The notes under the pieces: model-generated | What the model saw: the letters and a program-made list of their open reading frames with translations, nothing else | What the model was told of the DNA's origin: nothing | Database searches by the model: none | NCBI GenBank assembly: GCA_014163555.1 | Contig: JACJGO010000001.1 | Coordinates: forward strand, 372,001 to 436,000 | Source of the DNA: Flavisolibacter longurius | Lineage (GTDB): Bacteria > Bacteroidota > Bacteroidia > Chitinophagales > Chitinophagaceae | DNA: 64,000 nucleotides | Direction of reading: 5' to 3' | In this document: positions 1 through 9,387 of the stretch, piece by piece | Numbering within the stretch: position 1 is the first letter of the stretch | How the letters are laid out: each line of letters opens with the position of its first letter | Program-made: the position numbers and the translations under genes

Positions 1-87
1 GACAACAAACAGGTGCAGGCCATGTGGGATTATTTTGATGCCAGCGTACACAAACGTCGCCGGTGTTATATAAAGTATTTAGACTAG
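1..87 (+). CDS. C-terminal tail of an unidentified protein (partial)
   Basis: Frame 1 is open from the window edge to a TAG at 85-87 and reads about 28 residues ending in CYIKYLD. The stop is 10 bases before the ATG of the epimerase-like gene, so the two may be co-transcribed. The fragment is too short to recognise a family, and its 5' part lies outside the window. Confidence 0.45.
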   Translation, partial: DNKQVQAMWDYFDASVHKRRRCYIKYLD

Positions 88-97
88 GAGTAATGCC

Positions 98-1102
98 ATG
101 AAAAAAAAAGTATTGATAACAGGTGCCAGTGGTTTTATTGGAAGTTACCTTGTAGAAGAAGCCCTGCATCAGGGTTATGAAGTGTATGCCGGCATACGCA
201 AGACCAGCAGTCGTAAATTCCTGCAACACCCCGATATCCGCATCATTGAATTTGATTTCTCCTCCCCGCTGAATCTTCGCCAGCAGTTAGACCAACAAAA
301 AAAGGAACATGGCGGTTTTGATTTTATCATCCACAATGCCGGCATTACGCAGGCTAATTCGCTGGATGAATTTCACACCGTCAACTTTTTTTATACGCAA
401 TACCTGGTGGAAGCCGTGAAGGGGGCCAACATGCCTTTGCAAAAATTTGTTTTAATCAGTTCCCTGGCTACTTATGGTCCGGGATCGACGGATTTTAAAC
501 CGATAAAAGTGGATGACGAGTGCCGGCCGATTTCAGATTATGGCATCAGCAAATTAAAAGCTGCCCAACACCTGGCCGCCTCCGGGTTACCCTATCTGTC
601 GGTACATCCAACAGGCGTGTACGGACCACGGGATAAGGGATTTTTCCAGTTTATTAAATTGGTGAATCGTGGCCTGGAGCCTTATGTTGGAAAACACCGG
701 CAATGCCTTTCGCTTATTTACGTAAAAGACCTGGCCCGTGCTGTGGTATCCCTATTGGATTCTGCCGCTGTCAATCGAACCTTTTTGCTTTCGGATGGAG
801 AAGTTTACGACAAAGAGCAGATTGGCCTTGAAACAAAAAAAATTCTCCGGAAAAAAACCCTTAAGCTGGTTTTACCCTTAAACACGGTAAGGGCAGGTGT
901 AAGCTGCCTGGATGCTCTAAACCGCGTTGTGTTCAAACGACTGCCCTTTTTGAACCGGCAAAAGTTGGATGAGATCAGCAGTCCCAATTGGCTGTGCAGC
1001 AGTGAGGAAATTTGGCAAAGTATCAATGGGAAACCCCAATACAACCTGGCCAGTGGCATTGCCGAAACCATTGCCTGGTACAAAGAAAACAAATGGCTTT
1101 AG
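98..1102 (+). CDS. NAD-dependent epimerase/dehydratase family protein
   Basis: This 334-residue protein is an extended short-chain dehydrogenase. The N-terminal Rossmann motif TGASGFIG is at residues 8-15, the catalytic pair is Tyr148 and Lys152 in YGISK, and the preceding Ser is near 121. Such enzymes oxidise, reduce or epimerise a sugar-nucleotide or other hydroxy/keto substrate using NAD(P). The substrate cannot be read from the sequence. Bacteroidota homologues of this general type include ceramide-pathway reductases, but nothing here proves that role. The gene follows the upstream tail closely and ends before a clear terminator at 1182-1210. Confidence 0.85.
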   Translation: MKKKVLITGASGFIGSYLVEEALHQGYEVYAGIRKTSSRKFLQHPDIRIIEFDFSSPLNLRQQLDQQKKEHGGFDFIIHNAGITQANSLDEFHTVNFFYTQYLVEAVKGANMPLQKFVLISSLATYGPGSTDFKPIKVDDECRPISDYGISKLKAAQHLAASGLPYLSVHPTGVYGPRDKGFFQFIKLVNRGLEPYVGKHRQCLSLIYVKDLARAVVSLLDSAAVNRTFLLSDGEVYDKEQIGLETKKILRKKTLKLVLPLNTVRAGVSCLDALNRVVFKRLPFLNRQKLDEISSPNWLCSSEEIWQSINGKPQYNLASGIAETIAWYKENKWL

Positions 1103-1181
1103 TGAGAAAAATAAAATCGAAACTGCGAAAATCCTGATGCGTTTTGTCTGCCTTTAGATGTTTGCTTTCATTGAAACAAAA

Positions 1182-1210
1182 AACCTGTCAAAACATTGAC
1201 AGGTTTTTTT
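1182..1210 (+). terminator. Rho-independent terminator of the epimerase-like gene
   Basis: A perfect 9-bp stem (AACCTGTCA with TGACAGGTT) encloses a 6-base loop and runs into a tract of T residues. Confidence 0.9.
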
Positions 1211-1575
1211 GTTTGTGGAGATGACCAGACAGTGAACAGGTACCCATATTGTATCCAAAGAAAACAAGATCAATTTTCGAAACCAGGAAGGTCCAACCGC
1301 TTCCTTCCATCAGTGCCAAGGGGAATTCTCTGACTTTTGCTACGAAGAAGAAATAGATGACAATTATTATCCTAGTACTTTATATCGTCAAAGTAAGGCT
1401 TCGATGCAGCTTTCCTACGGGTAAGGCAAAAAACGGGTTTTTTACGGTGTTTCTAAGCAACCTGCTTAACTCTATTTCCTATCCGGCTTTGTGCAATATT
1501 GTCCTGTGGAAAATCAGTGCCCTGTAATTGTCGTTTTCACCTAAATAAAGATTTGCGGGTAAGCAACTTTTACAA

Positions 1576-1601
1576 AAAAGCCCCTGAAAAAACAGAGGCT
1601 T
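1576..1601 (-). terminator. Terminator of the fibre-protein fragment
   Basis: Read on the minus strand, GCCTCTG and CAGGGGC form a 7-bp stem with one G-T pair around a T6 loop, followed by six T residues. It lies about 40 bases past the stop codon of the fibre fragment. Confidence 0.8.
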
Positions 1602-1642
1602 GACTTTAGAAAATTGTAAAAGCACAAGAGAAAGCCTATTCT

Positions 1643-2653
1643 TTACCGTACAATCAGCATTTGTTTGGTGTCGACCTGTTTACCATCTACCCATAAGCTG
1701 TAATTATAACTGCCAGCTGCCAGTGTACCCCCTTGTAGGGTAACCTGGCCACTGCTGCCGGTGCCTAAAGGAATGCTCTTCAGTGCTTGCCCTTTCGCAT
1801 TGGTGATCACTACCTGTGCTGCGAACGCACCTTGTGGCAGATGATACTTGATGATGGTAGCCGTATGAAAAGGATTGGGTGCGTTTTGCTCCAGGAAGGC
1901 AGATGAAAGGGTTACAACCGTATTGCCACCATTGTTGCCATTTCCGTTGCCGCCTGCCATCAAGGCTTCCAGTTTTGCCAGCCTTTTTTCCAACTCTTCA
2001 TTTTTTCTTGCCAGTTCTTTGTTCTCTGCACTCAACTCTTGAACGCTTTTCACTAGCGGCACCACAAACTCGCTATACCGAAGGCCATAAAAATCTTCGC
2101 TGTTCTTCGGAGCATCCACGCCGCTGAAGTCATAGTTCAGCTTTTTGGCTGCCTTCTCTACTTCCTGGGCCACAAAGCCGGTGTACTTTACTTTTGCTTT
2201 GTCGCTCTTTGCTTTTTGTTCCTCTGCAGAGGGTTCACTTTTCGGTGCCGCTTTCCTGGCCTCATTGCCGTTGTTCAAAGATGTCATTGCTTCATTTACC
2301 TCTTGCTGCGTAGCTGCATTTAACTTTGCATCAATGCCCGCTACATCCAGGTTGTAGGTAACCGGCCGCAGGCTATTGATAAATTCTAACCCAGGTACAT
2401 CTTCTTTGATATTCTTTTTGAACCGGCCATCAGATAGATTGGTCCAGTTTACCTGGCCACCTATCGAAGTTACTGCTGTATTGCCGATGCGCACCTGGTT
2501 GGAAGCAGTAACCGAGGCAGAATAGCCAAGAGCTGTTGAGTTGGTCTGCTCGAGAATCGAGAATGTGTTAGCGCCAATGAAAGTGTTGTTATTTGCGTTA
2601 AATATTCCACCAGCTGAACGACCTAATGTGGAGATTCCGCTGTAAGTGATCAC
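1643..2653 (-). pseudogene. 5'-truncated secreted fibre protein with S74 chaperone domain and T9SS sorting domain
   Basis: Only the C-terminal 336 residues remain. The fragment opens directly with head-repeat-like sequence (NTFIGANT, STALGYSA) and has no signal peptide. An intramolecular chaperone (peptidase S74) domain follows, starting at SDGRFKKNI near residue 78. A coiled coil (ELARKNEELEKRLAKLEAL) comes next, and a type IX secretion sorting domain ends at KQMLIVR. S74 domains fold trimeric fibres and then cleave themselves off; the sorting domain would direct export through T9SS. The frame begins with GTG inside the inverted repeat of the adjoining IS21 element, with a stop just upstream. 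The gene has lost its 5' end and is probably silent. Confidence 0.85.
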
Positions 2654-2738
2654 TTAATTTCGCTCCAAGTTGACCACCCTAAGTTGTATGTGTAAAGAAG
2701 GCATAAGGGGTTGTTTTCTGGTATGCTAAAGTTAGTCT

Positions 2739-3488
2739 TTAATCGATTGTTTCAGTTTGTTTTTTCGTCCATTTTCTTCTCAGCGATTCTCCTTTTAGTT
2801 CTACACGCCCAGCGTTATGTACAAGTCGGTCCAGTACCGCATCGGCCACCGTTTTTTCGCCGATTACATCATACCACTGCTTCACCGGTAATTGTGAAGT
2901 GATGATGGTAGAGCGCTTTCCATGCCGGTCTTCAATAATTTCAAGCAACGAGGCGCGGCCCTGGCTGTCAAAGGGCTGGATGCCAAAATCATCAAGGATA
3001 AGCAGGTCCTGTCTTTCTATTTTCATCAACTCCTTGATAGAAGAGCCGTCAGCTTTTGCCATCTTCAGTTGTGTCAGCAAGCGGGTTGTGTTTGCATAGA
3101 GAACCTTATACCCCTGCAGGCAAGCCTGATTGCCAATAGCAGAAGCCAGGAAGCTTTTGCCCGTTCCGGTAGGTCCCGTAATCAGTACGTTTTCCTTGGC
3201 TTTAATGAACTCGCCATCGGCTAACCGGTGGACTGCATTCTTATCCAGGCCTCTTTCCGGACCATACTCCAGTTGTTCAATCGTAGCCTTGTAGCGGAAG
3301 CGGGCGTTGCGAAGGCTACGCTCAATGGTTCGGTTGTGCCTGTCATCCCATTCACTATCGATAAGCATGGCGATGAGTTCATCAGCGGTAAGTGCTTCAC
3401 CGCTCGAAGATTCCAAACTGGTTTTAAAAGCGCGGTGCATGCCCAACAGGCGCATACGCCGCATTTTGTCCAAGGTGTCTGTGTTCAT
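2739..3488 (-). CDS. istB: IS21 helper ATPase IstB
   Basis: This 249-residue AAA+ ATPase assists the IstA transposase in choosing and activating the target DNA. Walker A is GPTGTGKS at residues 105-112 and Walker B is LLILDDF at about 162-168. The normal IstB length and intact motifs suggest it is functional. It starts 27 bases after istA ends, the usual istA-istB order. Confidence 0.95.
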   Translation of the reverse strand: MNTDTLDKMRRMRLLGMHRAFKTSLESSSGEALTADELIAMLIDSEWDDRHNRTIERSLRNARFRYKATIEQLEYGPERGLDKNAVHRLADGEFIKAKENVLITGPTGTGKSFLASAIGNQACLQGYKVLYANTTRLLTQLKMAKADGSSIKELMKIERQDLLILDDFGIQPFDSQGRASLLEIIEDRHGKRSTIITSQLPVKQWYDVIGEKTVADAVLDRLVHNAGRVELKGESLRRKWTKKQTETID

Positions 3489-3515
3489 AATTTACATTTT
3501 AGTGTGATAAAAAAA

Positions 3516-5093
3516 TTATTCATAATAACTGCTACCTCTTATGTTGTGATGTTGCGGCATTGGCTGATGCGTTTGCTGTTCTTCATCGCTTAGCTCATCG
3601 AGCTTCTTTTCCAGGATCTGCAGGATGATGGGATAGTTGTAAACGCCATAAGTGTGCGCTCTTCTGCAAGCATTAATCAGCCGCTCAGTACCGACTTTAC
3701 GCACCAGGCTTAAAATGCCTGTGCAGGACTTGTAAGCCTGCTCGGGATGTTGTTTGCTTTCTATTACTTTGATGATGTAGGTACTTACCTGTTCGTGTAT
3801 GGCGCCTGCCTGTTCCGTAAACTTTTCCGGTGTCCAATCGCTTATGTAGCGATGAGAAGAAGCCAGGTGCTCATTTAAAGTGGTGTAGTGATACTTACGG
3901 AGGTGCCTGTCATGGGTGGCGATGCGCTCGTAGCGGCAGTAAACCTCCACGCGGGTGGAAGTGTATAAGAGCTTAACTTTCTTTCCAATAAAGCGGTAGG
4001 GAACGCTGTAATAGTGCTTGTCTATGCTTAGGCAGACGTGACCGTTTTTCATGACGGTTACCATCGCTTGTTGCTTGAACTCATACCGGTAAGAGGGCAA
4101 GGGTTTGAGTGCTTCTTTTTCGATTTCTTCGAACTGAGAGCGCCGGCTGTATTCTCTTCCTTTAAACGGTGCATTGTTCAAGACCTCGAGCGCTTCTCTG
4201 ATGGCAGCGTTGAGGGCCATCAGTGACGTATATACTTCCGCATTGACCAGGGTGTAGATCGTGCGGTAAATGATCTTAACCATGCCTTCCACCAGTGCCT
4301 TATCCTTGGGGCGGTAAGCTCTTGCTGGCAACACCACAGTTAAATAGTGTTCGGCAAAGTCAGCGAACGTCTCATTGATTACCGGTTCATATCGACTGCT
4401 TTTTGTTACGGCAGAACGCAGGTTATCTGGTACAATGGCAGAAGGAACCCCGCCAAAATAATGCAGCGCATTCTCGCAAGCCCGAATCAGGTCTTCCTTC
4501 TTTTGTGTATAAACTGCTTCTACATACGTAAGCTGGCTGGCGCCAAGTACGGCCACAAAAACCTCTACTTCATTCACCTCACCGCTGCCTGTATCAATAA
4601 GGGAAAGTTTGGTGCCGGTGAAGTCAATATACATTTTATCACCGGCTTTGTGTTCCAGGTGCATGACCGGTTGCACACGCTTTAAAAAATAACGGAAGTA
4701 TTTATAAAACTGGGTAATGCCGTAGCCGTCAGGATACTCTTTTTTGTACTTTTCAAACAACAATAGAATCGTCACTCCTTTACGTTTCAGGTCCTTTTCC
4801 ATCTGAGGAAGCAAAGTTTGTAACTGCTGGAGACGATCATCTTTTACAACAGGTTCTACATACCCAAATAGCAGCTCCAGGTCATGATCGTTCATCTGCT
4901 CAAGCGCATCATAGGTCAGCCGCTGATGGCAAAACTTTGCGATGTACTTCTTTACCGTATTGCGGGAGCAAGACGTCAACTCGCTGATCTTTTTCTTACT
5001 GGCGCCTTGTGTATAAAGGCGAAGAATCTGTCTGATTCTGTTCATAAGGATTGTTTTATTAGCCATAGTTGACGTTGTTTTATTATTCAACAT
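3516..5093 (-). CDS. istA: IS21 transposase IstA
   Basis: This DDE transposase of about 525 residues cuts and joins the IS21 element ends. An N-terminal helix-turn-helix (about residues 20-55, KKKISELTSCSRNTVKKY) precedes a catalytic core in which Asp158 (YIDFTG), Asp224 (VPDNLR) and Glu270 (DKALVEGMV) are the likely DDE triad. The first ATG is at 5093; a second in-frame ATG at 5066 is an alternative start. No disruption is seen, so the element may still be mobile. Confidence 0.93.
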   Translation of the reverse strand: MLNNKTTSTMANKTILMNRIRQILRLYTQGASKKKISELTSCSRNTVKKYIAKFCHQRLTYDALEQMNDHDLELLFGYVEPVVKDDRLQQLQTLLPQMEKDLKRKGVTILLLFEKYKKEYPDGYGITQFYKYFRYFLKRVQPVMHLEHKAGDKMYIDFTGTKLSLIDTGSGEVNEVEVFVAVLGASQLTYVEAVYTQKKEDLIRACENALHYFGGVPSAIVPDNLRSAVTKSSRYEPVINETFADFAEHYLTVVLPARAYRPKDKALVEGMVKIIYRTIYTLVNAEVYTSLMALNAAIREALEVLNNAPFKGREYSRRSQFEEIEKEALKPLPSYRYEFKQQAMVTVMKNGHVCLSIDKHYYSVPYRFIGKKVKLLYTSTRVEVYCRYERIATHDRHLRKYHYTTLNEHLASSHRYISDWTPEKFTEQAGAIHEQVSTYIIKVIESKQHPEQAYKSCTGILSLVRKVGTERLINACRRAHTYGVYNYPIILQILEKKLDELSDEEQQTHQPMPQHHNIRGSSYYE

Positions 5094-5225
5094 CAACTTT
5101 TATAACCAGTAAAACAACCACTCGCTATACTTCTTTACAGGTGGTCAACTTCGAGCGAAAAAGGGTGGTCAGTTTGGAGCGTAATACCATGATCAGCTTC
5201 CAGCGTAATCAGGTGATCAGTTTGA

Positions 5226-5792
<567 letters not shown>

Positions 5793-5875
5793 ATTGCTGA
5801 AGCGGCAGCAAAAATAAGGGTTGGACAAATACGATGGTATAAAAATTTCATAGTCGATTGTAAATTTTTGTTTTT

Positions 5876-6736
5876 ATGCAAAAAGGTAAAGACCCCAAAC
5901 CCATTCGGCCACCACAGGAACAGGAGTTACCCGGACTGGAACAAAAAATGAAACCAAAGCCGGTATCGGAGCGACCAGAAAAAGGCAAAAAATTAGAAGG
6001 CAAAAAAGCCCTGATTACCGGTGGCGACAGTGGCATTGGTGCCGCCACGGCCCGGTTGTTTGCACGGGAAGGCGCGGATGTGGCCATTGTTTATCTTAAC
6101 GAACACCCAGATGCGGAAGCAGTGAAAAAAGATGTTGAAGGTTATGGCCAAAAATGTGTCTTGCTGCCGGGCAATATTCGCGAGGAAGATTTTTGTAAAA
6201 AAGCGGTGGAAGATGCCGTCAAACAGTTAGGTGGACTGGACATTTTGGTGAACAACGCCGCCACGCAAACGGAACAGGAATCCATCAAAGATATCAGTAC
6301 CGAACAGTTGTTGTCCACCTTTGAAACCAACTTCTTTTCCATGTTCTGGTTTACCAAATATGTGCTCAAACATTTGAAAGAAGGGGCTTCCATCATTAAC
6401 ACCACTTCCGTGACAGCTTATCGCGGCAGCCCTTCCCTGCTCGATTATTCTGCCACCAAAGGCGCCATTGTTACCTTTACCCGAAGCTTAAGCGCCCAGT
6501 TGAAGGACAAAAAAATCAGGGTCAATGCGGTTGCTCCCGGCCCTATCTGGACACCACTGATCGCGGCCTCCTTTGACGAGGAAAAAGTTAAAGAATTTGG
6601 TTCTGATGTACCCATGGGCCGTGCCGGCGAACCCGCAGAGGTAGCCACAAGCTATTTATTTTTGGCATCTGAAGACGGCTCTTATTTTTCCGGCCAGGTG
6701 CTTCATCCCAACGGTGGAGAAATTGTAAATGGTTAA
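5876..6736 (+). CDS. SDR family NAD(P)-dependent oxidoreductase
   Basis: This 286-residue classical short-chain dehydrogenase has cofactor motif TGGDSGIG at residues 48-55, NNAA near 126-129, and catalytic Ser178, Tyr191 and Lys195 (YSATK). The 40-residue N-terminal extension rich in Pro, Lys and Glu is characteristic of the YghA / general-stress-protein-39 subgroup, which is often linked to stress responses. The substrate is unknown. The stop codon lies inside the left arm of the inverted repeat at 6734-6764. Confidence 0.9.
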   Translation: MQKGKDPKPIRPPQEQELPGLEQKMKPKPVSERPEKGKKLEGKKALITGGDSGIGAATARLFAREGADVAIVYLNEHPDAEAVKKDVEGYGQKCVLLPGNIREEDFCKKAVEDAVKQLGGLDILVNNAATQTEQESIKDISTEQLLSTFETNFFSMFWFTKYVLKHLKEGASIINTTSVTAYRGSPSLLDYSATKGAIVTFTRSLSAQLKDKKIRVNAVAPGPIWTPLIAASFDEEKVKEFGSDVPMGRAGEPAEVATSYLFLASEDGSYFSGQVLHPNGGEIVNG

Positions 6737-6927
6737 ACACGAATTTTTGCACGGATTACACAAATTGTTTATCGAAAGTGCAAGGGTTTTTGAATGGCAT
6801 AACAGATAAAAATTGTTATCAAAAAAAGATTTTTATCCGATTCACCCGTCTGCTTTAAGCTTTTGTTATGCAAGAAAAGCTTGAATGAAGGAAGCGTTCG
6901 TGTAATTCGTGGTAAAATCCGTGTTTA
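6734..6927. repeat. Intergenic element bounded by 31-bp imperfect inverted repeats
   Basis: The sequence at 6734-6764 (starting TAAACACGAATTTTTGCACG) is nearly the reverse complement of 6897-6927, agreeing at 26 of 31 positions. Inside lie a second inverted pair, GCATAACA and TGTTATGC, and a GATAAAAAT/ATTTTTATC hairpin. The block is about 194 bp with no coding frame. It resembles a miniature transposable element or REP-type hairpin cluster and starts exactly at the SDR stop codon. Confidence 0.6.
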
Positions 6928-7043
6928 CTTGTTTTTCTGTTCGACGTTCCTACGACTTTCCCAAATTCTTCTTAAAACGGGACAATCTCCTGTTTAGAAG
7001 TAGGCTGTGCCGTCAGCCTCCCCCAAAACTGGCTCTCAACTGC

Positions 7044-7051
7044 TATCTTTG
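7044..7051 (+). promoter_or_regulatory. Bacteroidota -7 promoter box upstream of yidC
   Basis: TATCTTTG matches the TAnnTTTG consensus 20 bases before the yidC start codon. No good -33 TTTG is seen at the right distance. Confidence 0.55.
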
Positions 7052-7071
7052 CGGCCTTTAAACAAGGATAA

Positions 7072-8922
7072 ATGAATTTTGACCGCAATACCGTCATAGG
7101 TTTTATTGTTCTGGCCATTTTGTTTTTTGGCTATTTCTATTACAACAACAAAGAACAAGGTGTCTACCTCGCCGAAAAAAAGAAGCAGGATGAACTGAAG
7201 CGGGTGCAGGACAGCACTAAAAGAGCGCAGGATTCCATTGCAAACTATAAAAACAGTCCAACACTCACTACAGTAGCACCGGTTGTGCGGACAGCAGCCG
7301 ACAGCGCCGGCTTCCAACTTGCCCTGGACGGAAACGAAACTACCACTCCTGTATCGACTGACCTTCTCACAATTCATTTCACCAACAAAGGCGGCCAGAT
7401 TAAAGCGGTAGAATTAAATAAATTCAACAATCCCGATAGCAGCCCTGTGAAAATGGCCGCTACCGATTTTGATAAGATCACTTACAACATTTCCGCAGGC
7501 CCCAATCGTTCTGCAGCCATCGACCAGGTATTTTTTACACTGACCGAGAAAAAAGAAACGCCTGACAGCACCATTATCAGCTACAGTACCCGGTCTTCCG
7601 AAGGACAGGAGATTGTTCACCGGTTTGTGGTAAAGCCCAATAATTATATGATTGATTTCACCATTCAGATCAATGGTGTACAACAGGTATTGGGCGCCAA
7701 TGTGCTGAATCTTACCTGGCAAAACAGCGCCGTTCAGCAGCAAAAAGACCTGGAATATGAAAGAGGACAGTCGAAAGTGGGCTACTTCTTCGATGGTGAT
7801 TTTGATGATCATATTGCCGCTGGTGGTGGCAGCAAAGAGTTTGATGCAAAGGTTAATTGGGTAGCCGTTAAACAACAATTCTTCAACGCCACGCTGTTGG
7901 CAAAAGAAGGCTTTAGCAGTGGCAATGTAATCTGGTCGGCGCCTACCGATAACAGCCAGTTGGTGGTGAAAGCAACTGCCAATATGCAGGTTCCGGTGCA
8001 GGGCACTGGGTCAGCAACCATTCCGCTGGGTCTTTATTTTGGTCCTAACGACTACTCTACGCTGAAGCAGTACAACAACGACATGGAAGACATGGTGGAC
8101 CTGGGAAGCGGCATTTTTGCCTTTGTAAAATACATCAACCGCTTTATTGTTCTGCCGGCCTTTAACTTCTTCGACCAGTTTACCAACAACTATGGTATTG
8201 TGATCCTGATGCTGACCCTTTTGATCCGGTTGATGATTTCGCCGCTGACCTACAGCAGCTACCTGAGTGCAGCCAAGATGAAAGTATTGCGTCCGGAGAT
8301 TGAACAATTAAAAGTAAAGACGGGTGGCGATCAGCAAGCCATGAGCATGGAGCAAATGAAACTGTTCCGCGAAGCCGGCGTGAATCCGCTGGGTGGTTGT
8401 GTTCCCGCACTCCTGCAGATCCCGATCTTCTTTGCCCTTTACAGCTTTTTTAACTCCAATGTGGCCCTGCGCGGACAAGGATTTTTGTGGGCAGATGATT
8501 TGTCGCAGTATGATTCCATTCTTCAGTTGCCCTTTACAATTCCGCTCTATGGCGATCATGTGAGCCTGTTTACCATCACCGCGGTGGTGACTTCGTTCCT
8601 GATCTCGCTGTATGCCATGGCATCCACACCCGACCAGGGTAACCCTGTGCTGAAGTATATGCCTTACTTCTTCCCTATTATTCTCCTGTTTGTATTCAAC
8701 AAGCTTCCGTCGGGGCTGACCTGGTATTATACCGTTTCAAACATCATTACGCTGGTACTGCAGTTCATTATCCAGAACTACATTATCAACCACGATAAGA
8801 TTCTGGCGAAAATTGAAGAAAACCGTAAAAAGCCAAAAACAAAATCAAAATGGCAGGAGCGGCTGGAACAAATGCAGGAACAGCAAAAGCAGATGCAGGA
8901 TCGCCAGCAGCGCAAACGCTAA
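7072..8922 (+). CDS. yidC: Membrane protein insertase YidC
   Basis: YidC inserts proteins into the inner membrane alone or with Sec. The 616-residue protein has an N-terminal membrane helix (about residues 8-24), a long periplasmic domain, and the conserved 60KD_IMP/YidC core from about residue 365. The hydrophilic-groove arginine falls near residue 387 in LLIRLMISP. Further helices end near residue 580, followed by a Lys/Gln-rich cytoplasmic tail (RKKPKTKSK, QEQQKQMQ) of the kind that contacts ribosomes. Length and layout match other Bacteroidota YidC proteins. Confidence 0.97.
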   Translation: MNFDRNTVIGFIVLAILFFGYFYYNNKEQGVYLAEKKKQDELKRVQDSTKRAQDSIANYKNSPTLTTVAPVVRTAADSAGFQLALDGNETTTPVSTDLLTIHFTNKGGQIKAVELNKFNNPDSSPVKMAATDFDKITYNISAGPNRSAAIDQVFFTLTEKKETPDSTIISYSTRSSEGQEIVHRFVVKPNNYMIDFTIQINGVQQVLGANVLNLTWQNSAVQQQKDLEYERGQSKVGYFFDGDFDDHIAAGGGSKEFDAKVNWVAVKQQFFNATLLAKEGFSSGNVIWSAPTDNSQLVVKATANMQVPVQGTGSATIPLGLYFGPNDYSTLKQYNNDMEDMVDLGSGIFAFVKYINRFIVLPAFNFFDQFTNNYGIVILMLTLLIRLMISPLTYSSYLSAAKMKVLRPEIEQLKVKTGGDQQAMSMEQMKLFREAGVNPLGGCVPALLQIPIFFALYSFFNSNVALRGQGFLWADDLSQYDSILQLPFTIPLYGDHVSLFTITAVVTSFLISLYAMASTPDQGNPVLKYMPYFFPIILLFVFNKLPSGLTWYYTVSNIITLVLQFIIQNYIINHDKILAKIEENRKKPKTKSKWQERLEQMQEQQKQMQDRQQRKR

Positions 8923-8961
8923 TTTCGCTTCATCATAATCGCCTTGGTTTTCACTTCAGGG

Positions 8962-9000
8962 CAAACAAAAGACCGGTCGCATTGACCGGTCTTTTGTTTG
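8962..9000 (+). terminator. Terminator of yidC
   Basis: A perfect 17-bp stem, CAAACAAAAGACCGGTC with its exact complement, encloses the loop GCATT. The 3' arm contains TTTTGTTTG. Confidence 0.93.
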
Positions 9001-9334
9001 ATCCTATACCTATTTGGGAAGATTATTTTAGGCTGATAAAATTCAACCTCTTATTATACATCTTTATTTAGTGAAACGATATAGACATGTTCGAACTGCC
9101 TAAGGCCTTTCATGAATGCAATGGGAAGAAAGAACATCCATTCCTCACTGCATTTCATTCTTCATCGTTGCTAAGTAGCCCGCACAAATTTTGCTTTCAC
9201 ATCAATACCTTATTTCATTTAGTTCACACTTGTTTTATAAGGTTATTCTTTCACAACAGGATTGAACTACCATAACATTTGGTTTATGTCGTCGGAAATG
9301 ATTCGATTCTAGTATAGATAGTCCCCAGTGAAAC

Positions 9335-9363
9335 AAAAAAGAAAGGCGGCTAGAAAGCCGCCT
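9335..9363 (-). terminator. Terminator of the T9SS-exported protein gene
   Basis: On the minus strand AGGCGGC and GCCGCCT form a 7-bp stem with a 6-base loop, followed by TTCTTTTTTG. Confidence 0.85.
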
Positions 9364-9387
9364 CGTTTTTCACGAATCAATCGTAAA

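Larger units (their letters stand above)
1103..1642. other. Intergenic region with two converging terminators
   Basis: These 540 bases separate the epimerase gene from the truncated fibre gene on the opposite strand. They hold one terminator for each gene (1182-1210 and 1576-1601). I see no convincing coding frame or RNA gene between them. Confidence 0.6.
8923..9387. other. Intergenic region between converging genes
   Basis: This stretch holds the yidC terminator (8962-9000) and the terminator of the opposite gene (9335-9363). The 330 bases between them are AT-rich with no convincing ORF, RNA or repeat. Confidence 0.6.

Noticed and set aside
7036-7377. Minus-strand ORF over the yidC start
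   Set aside because: It is antisense to the YidC signal region and carries no family sequence.
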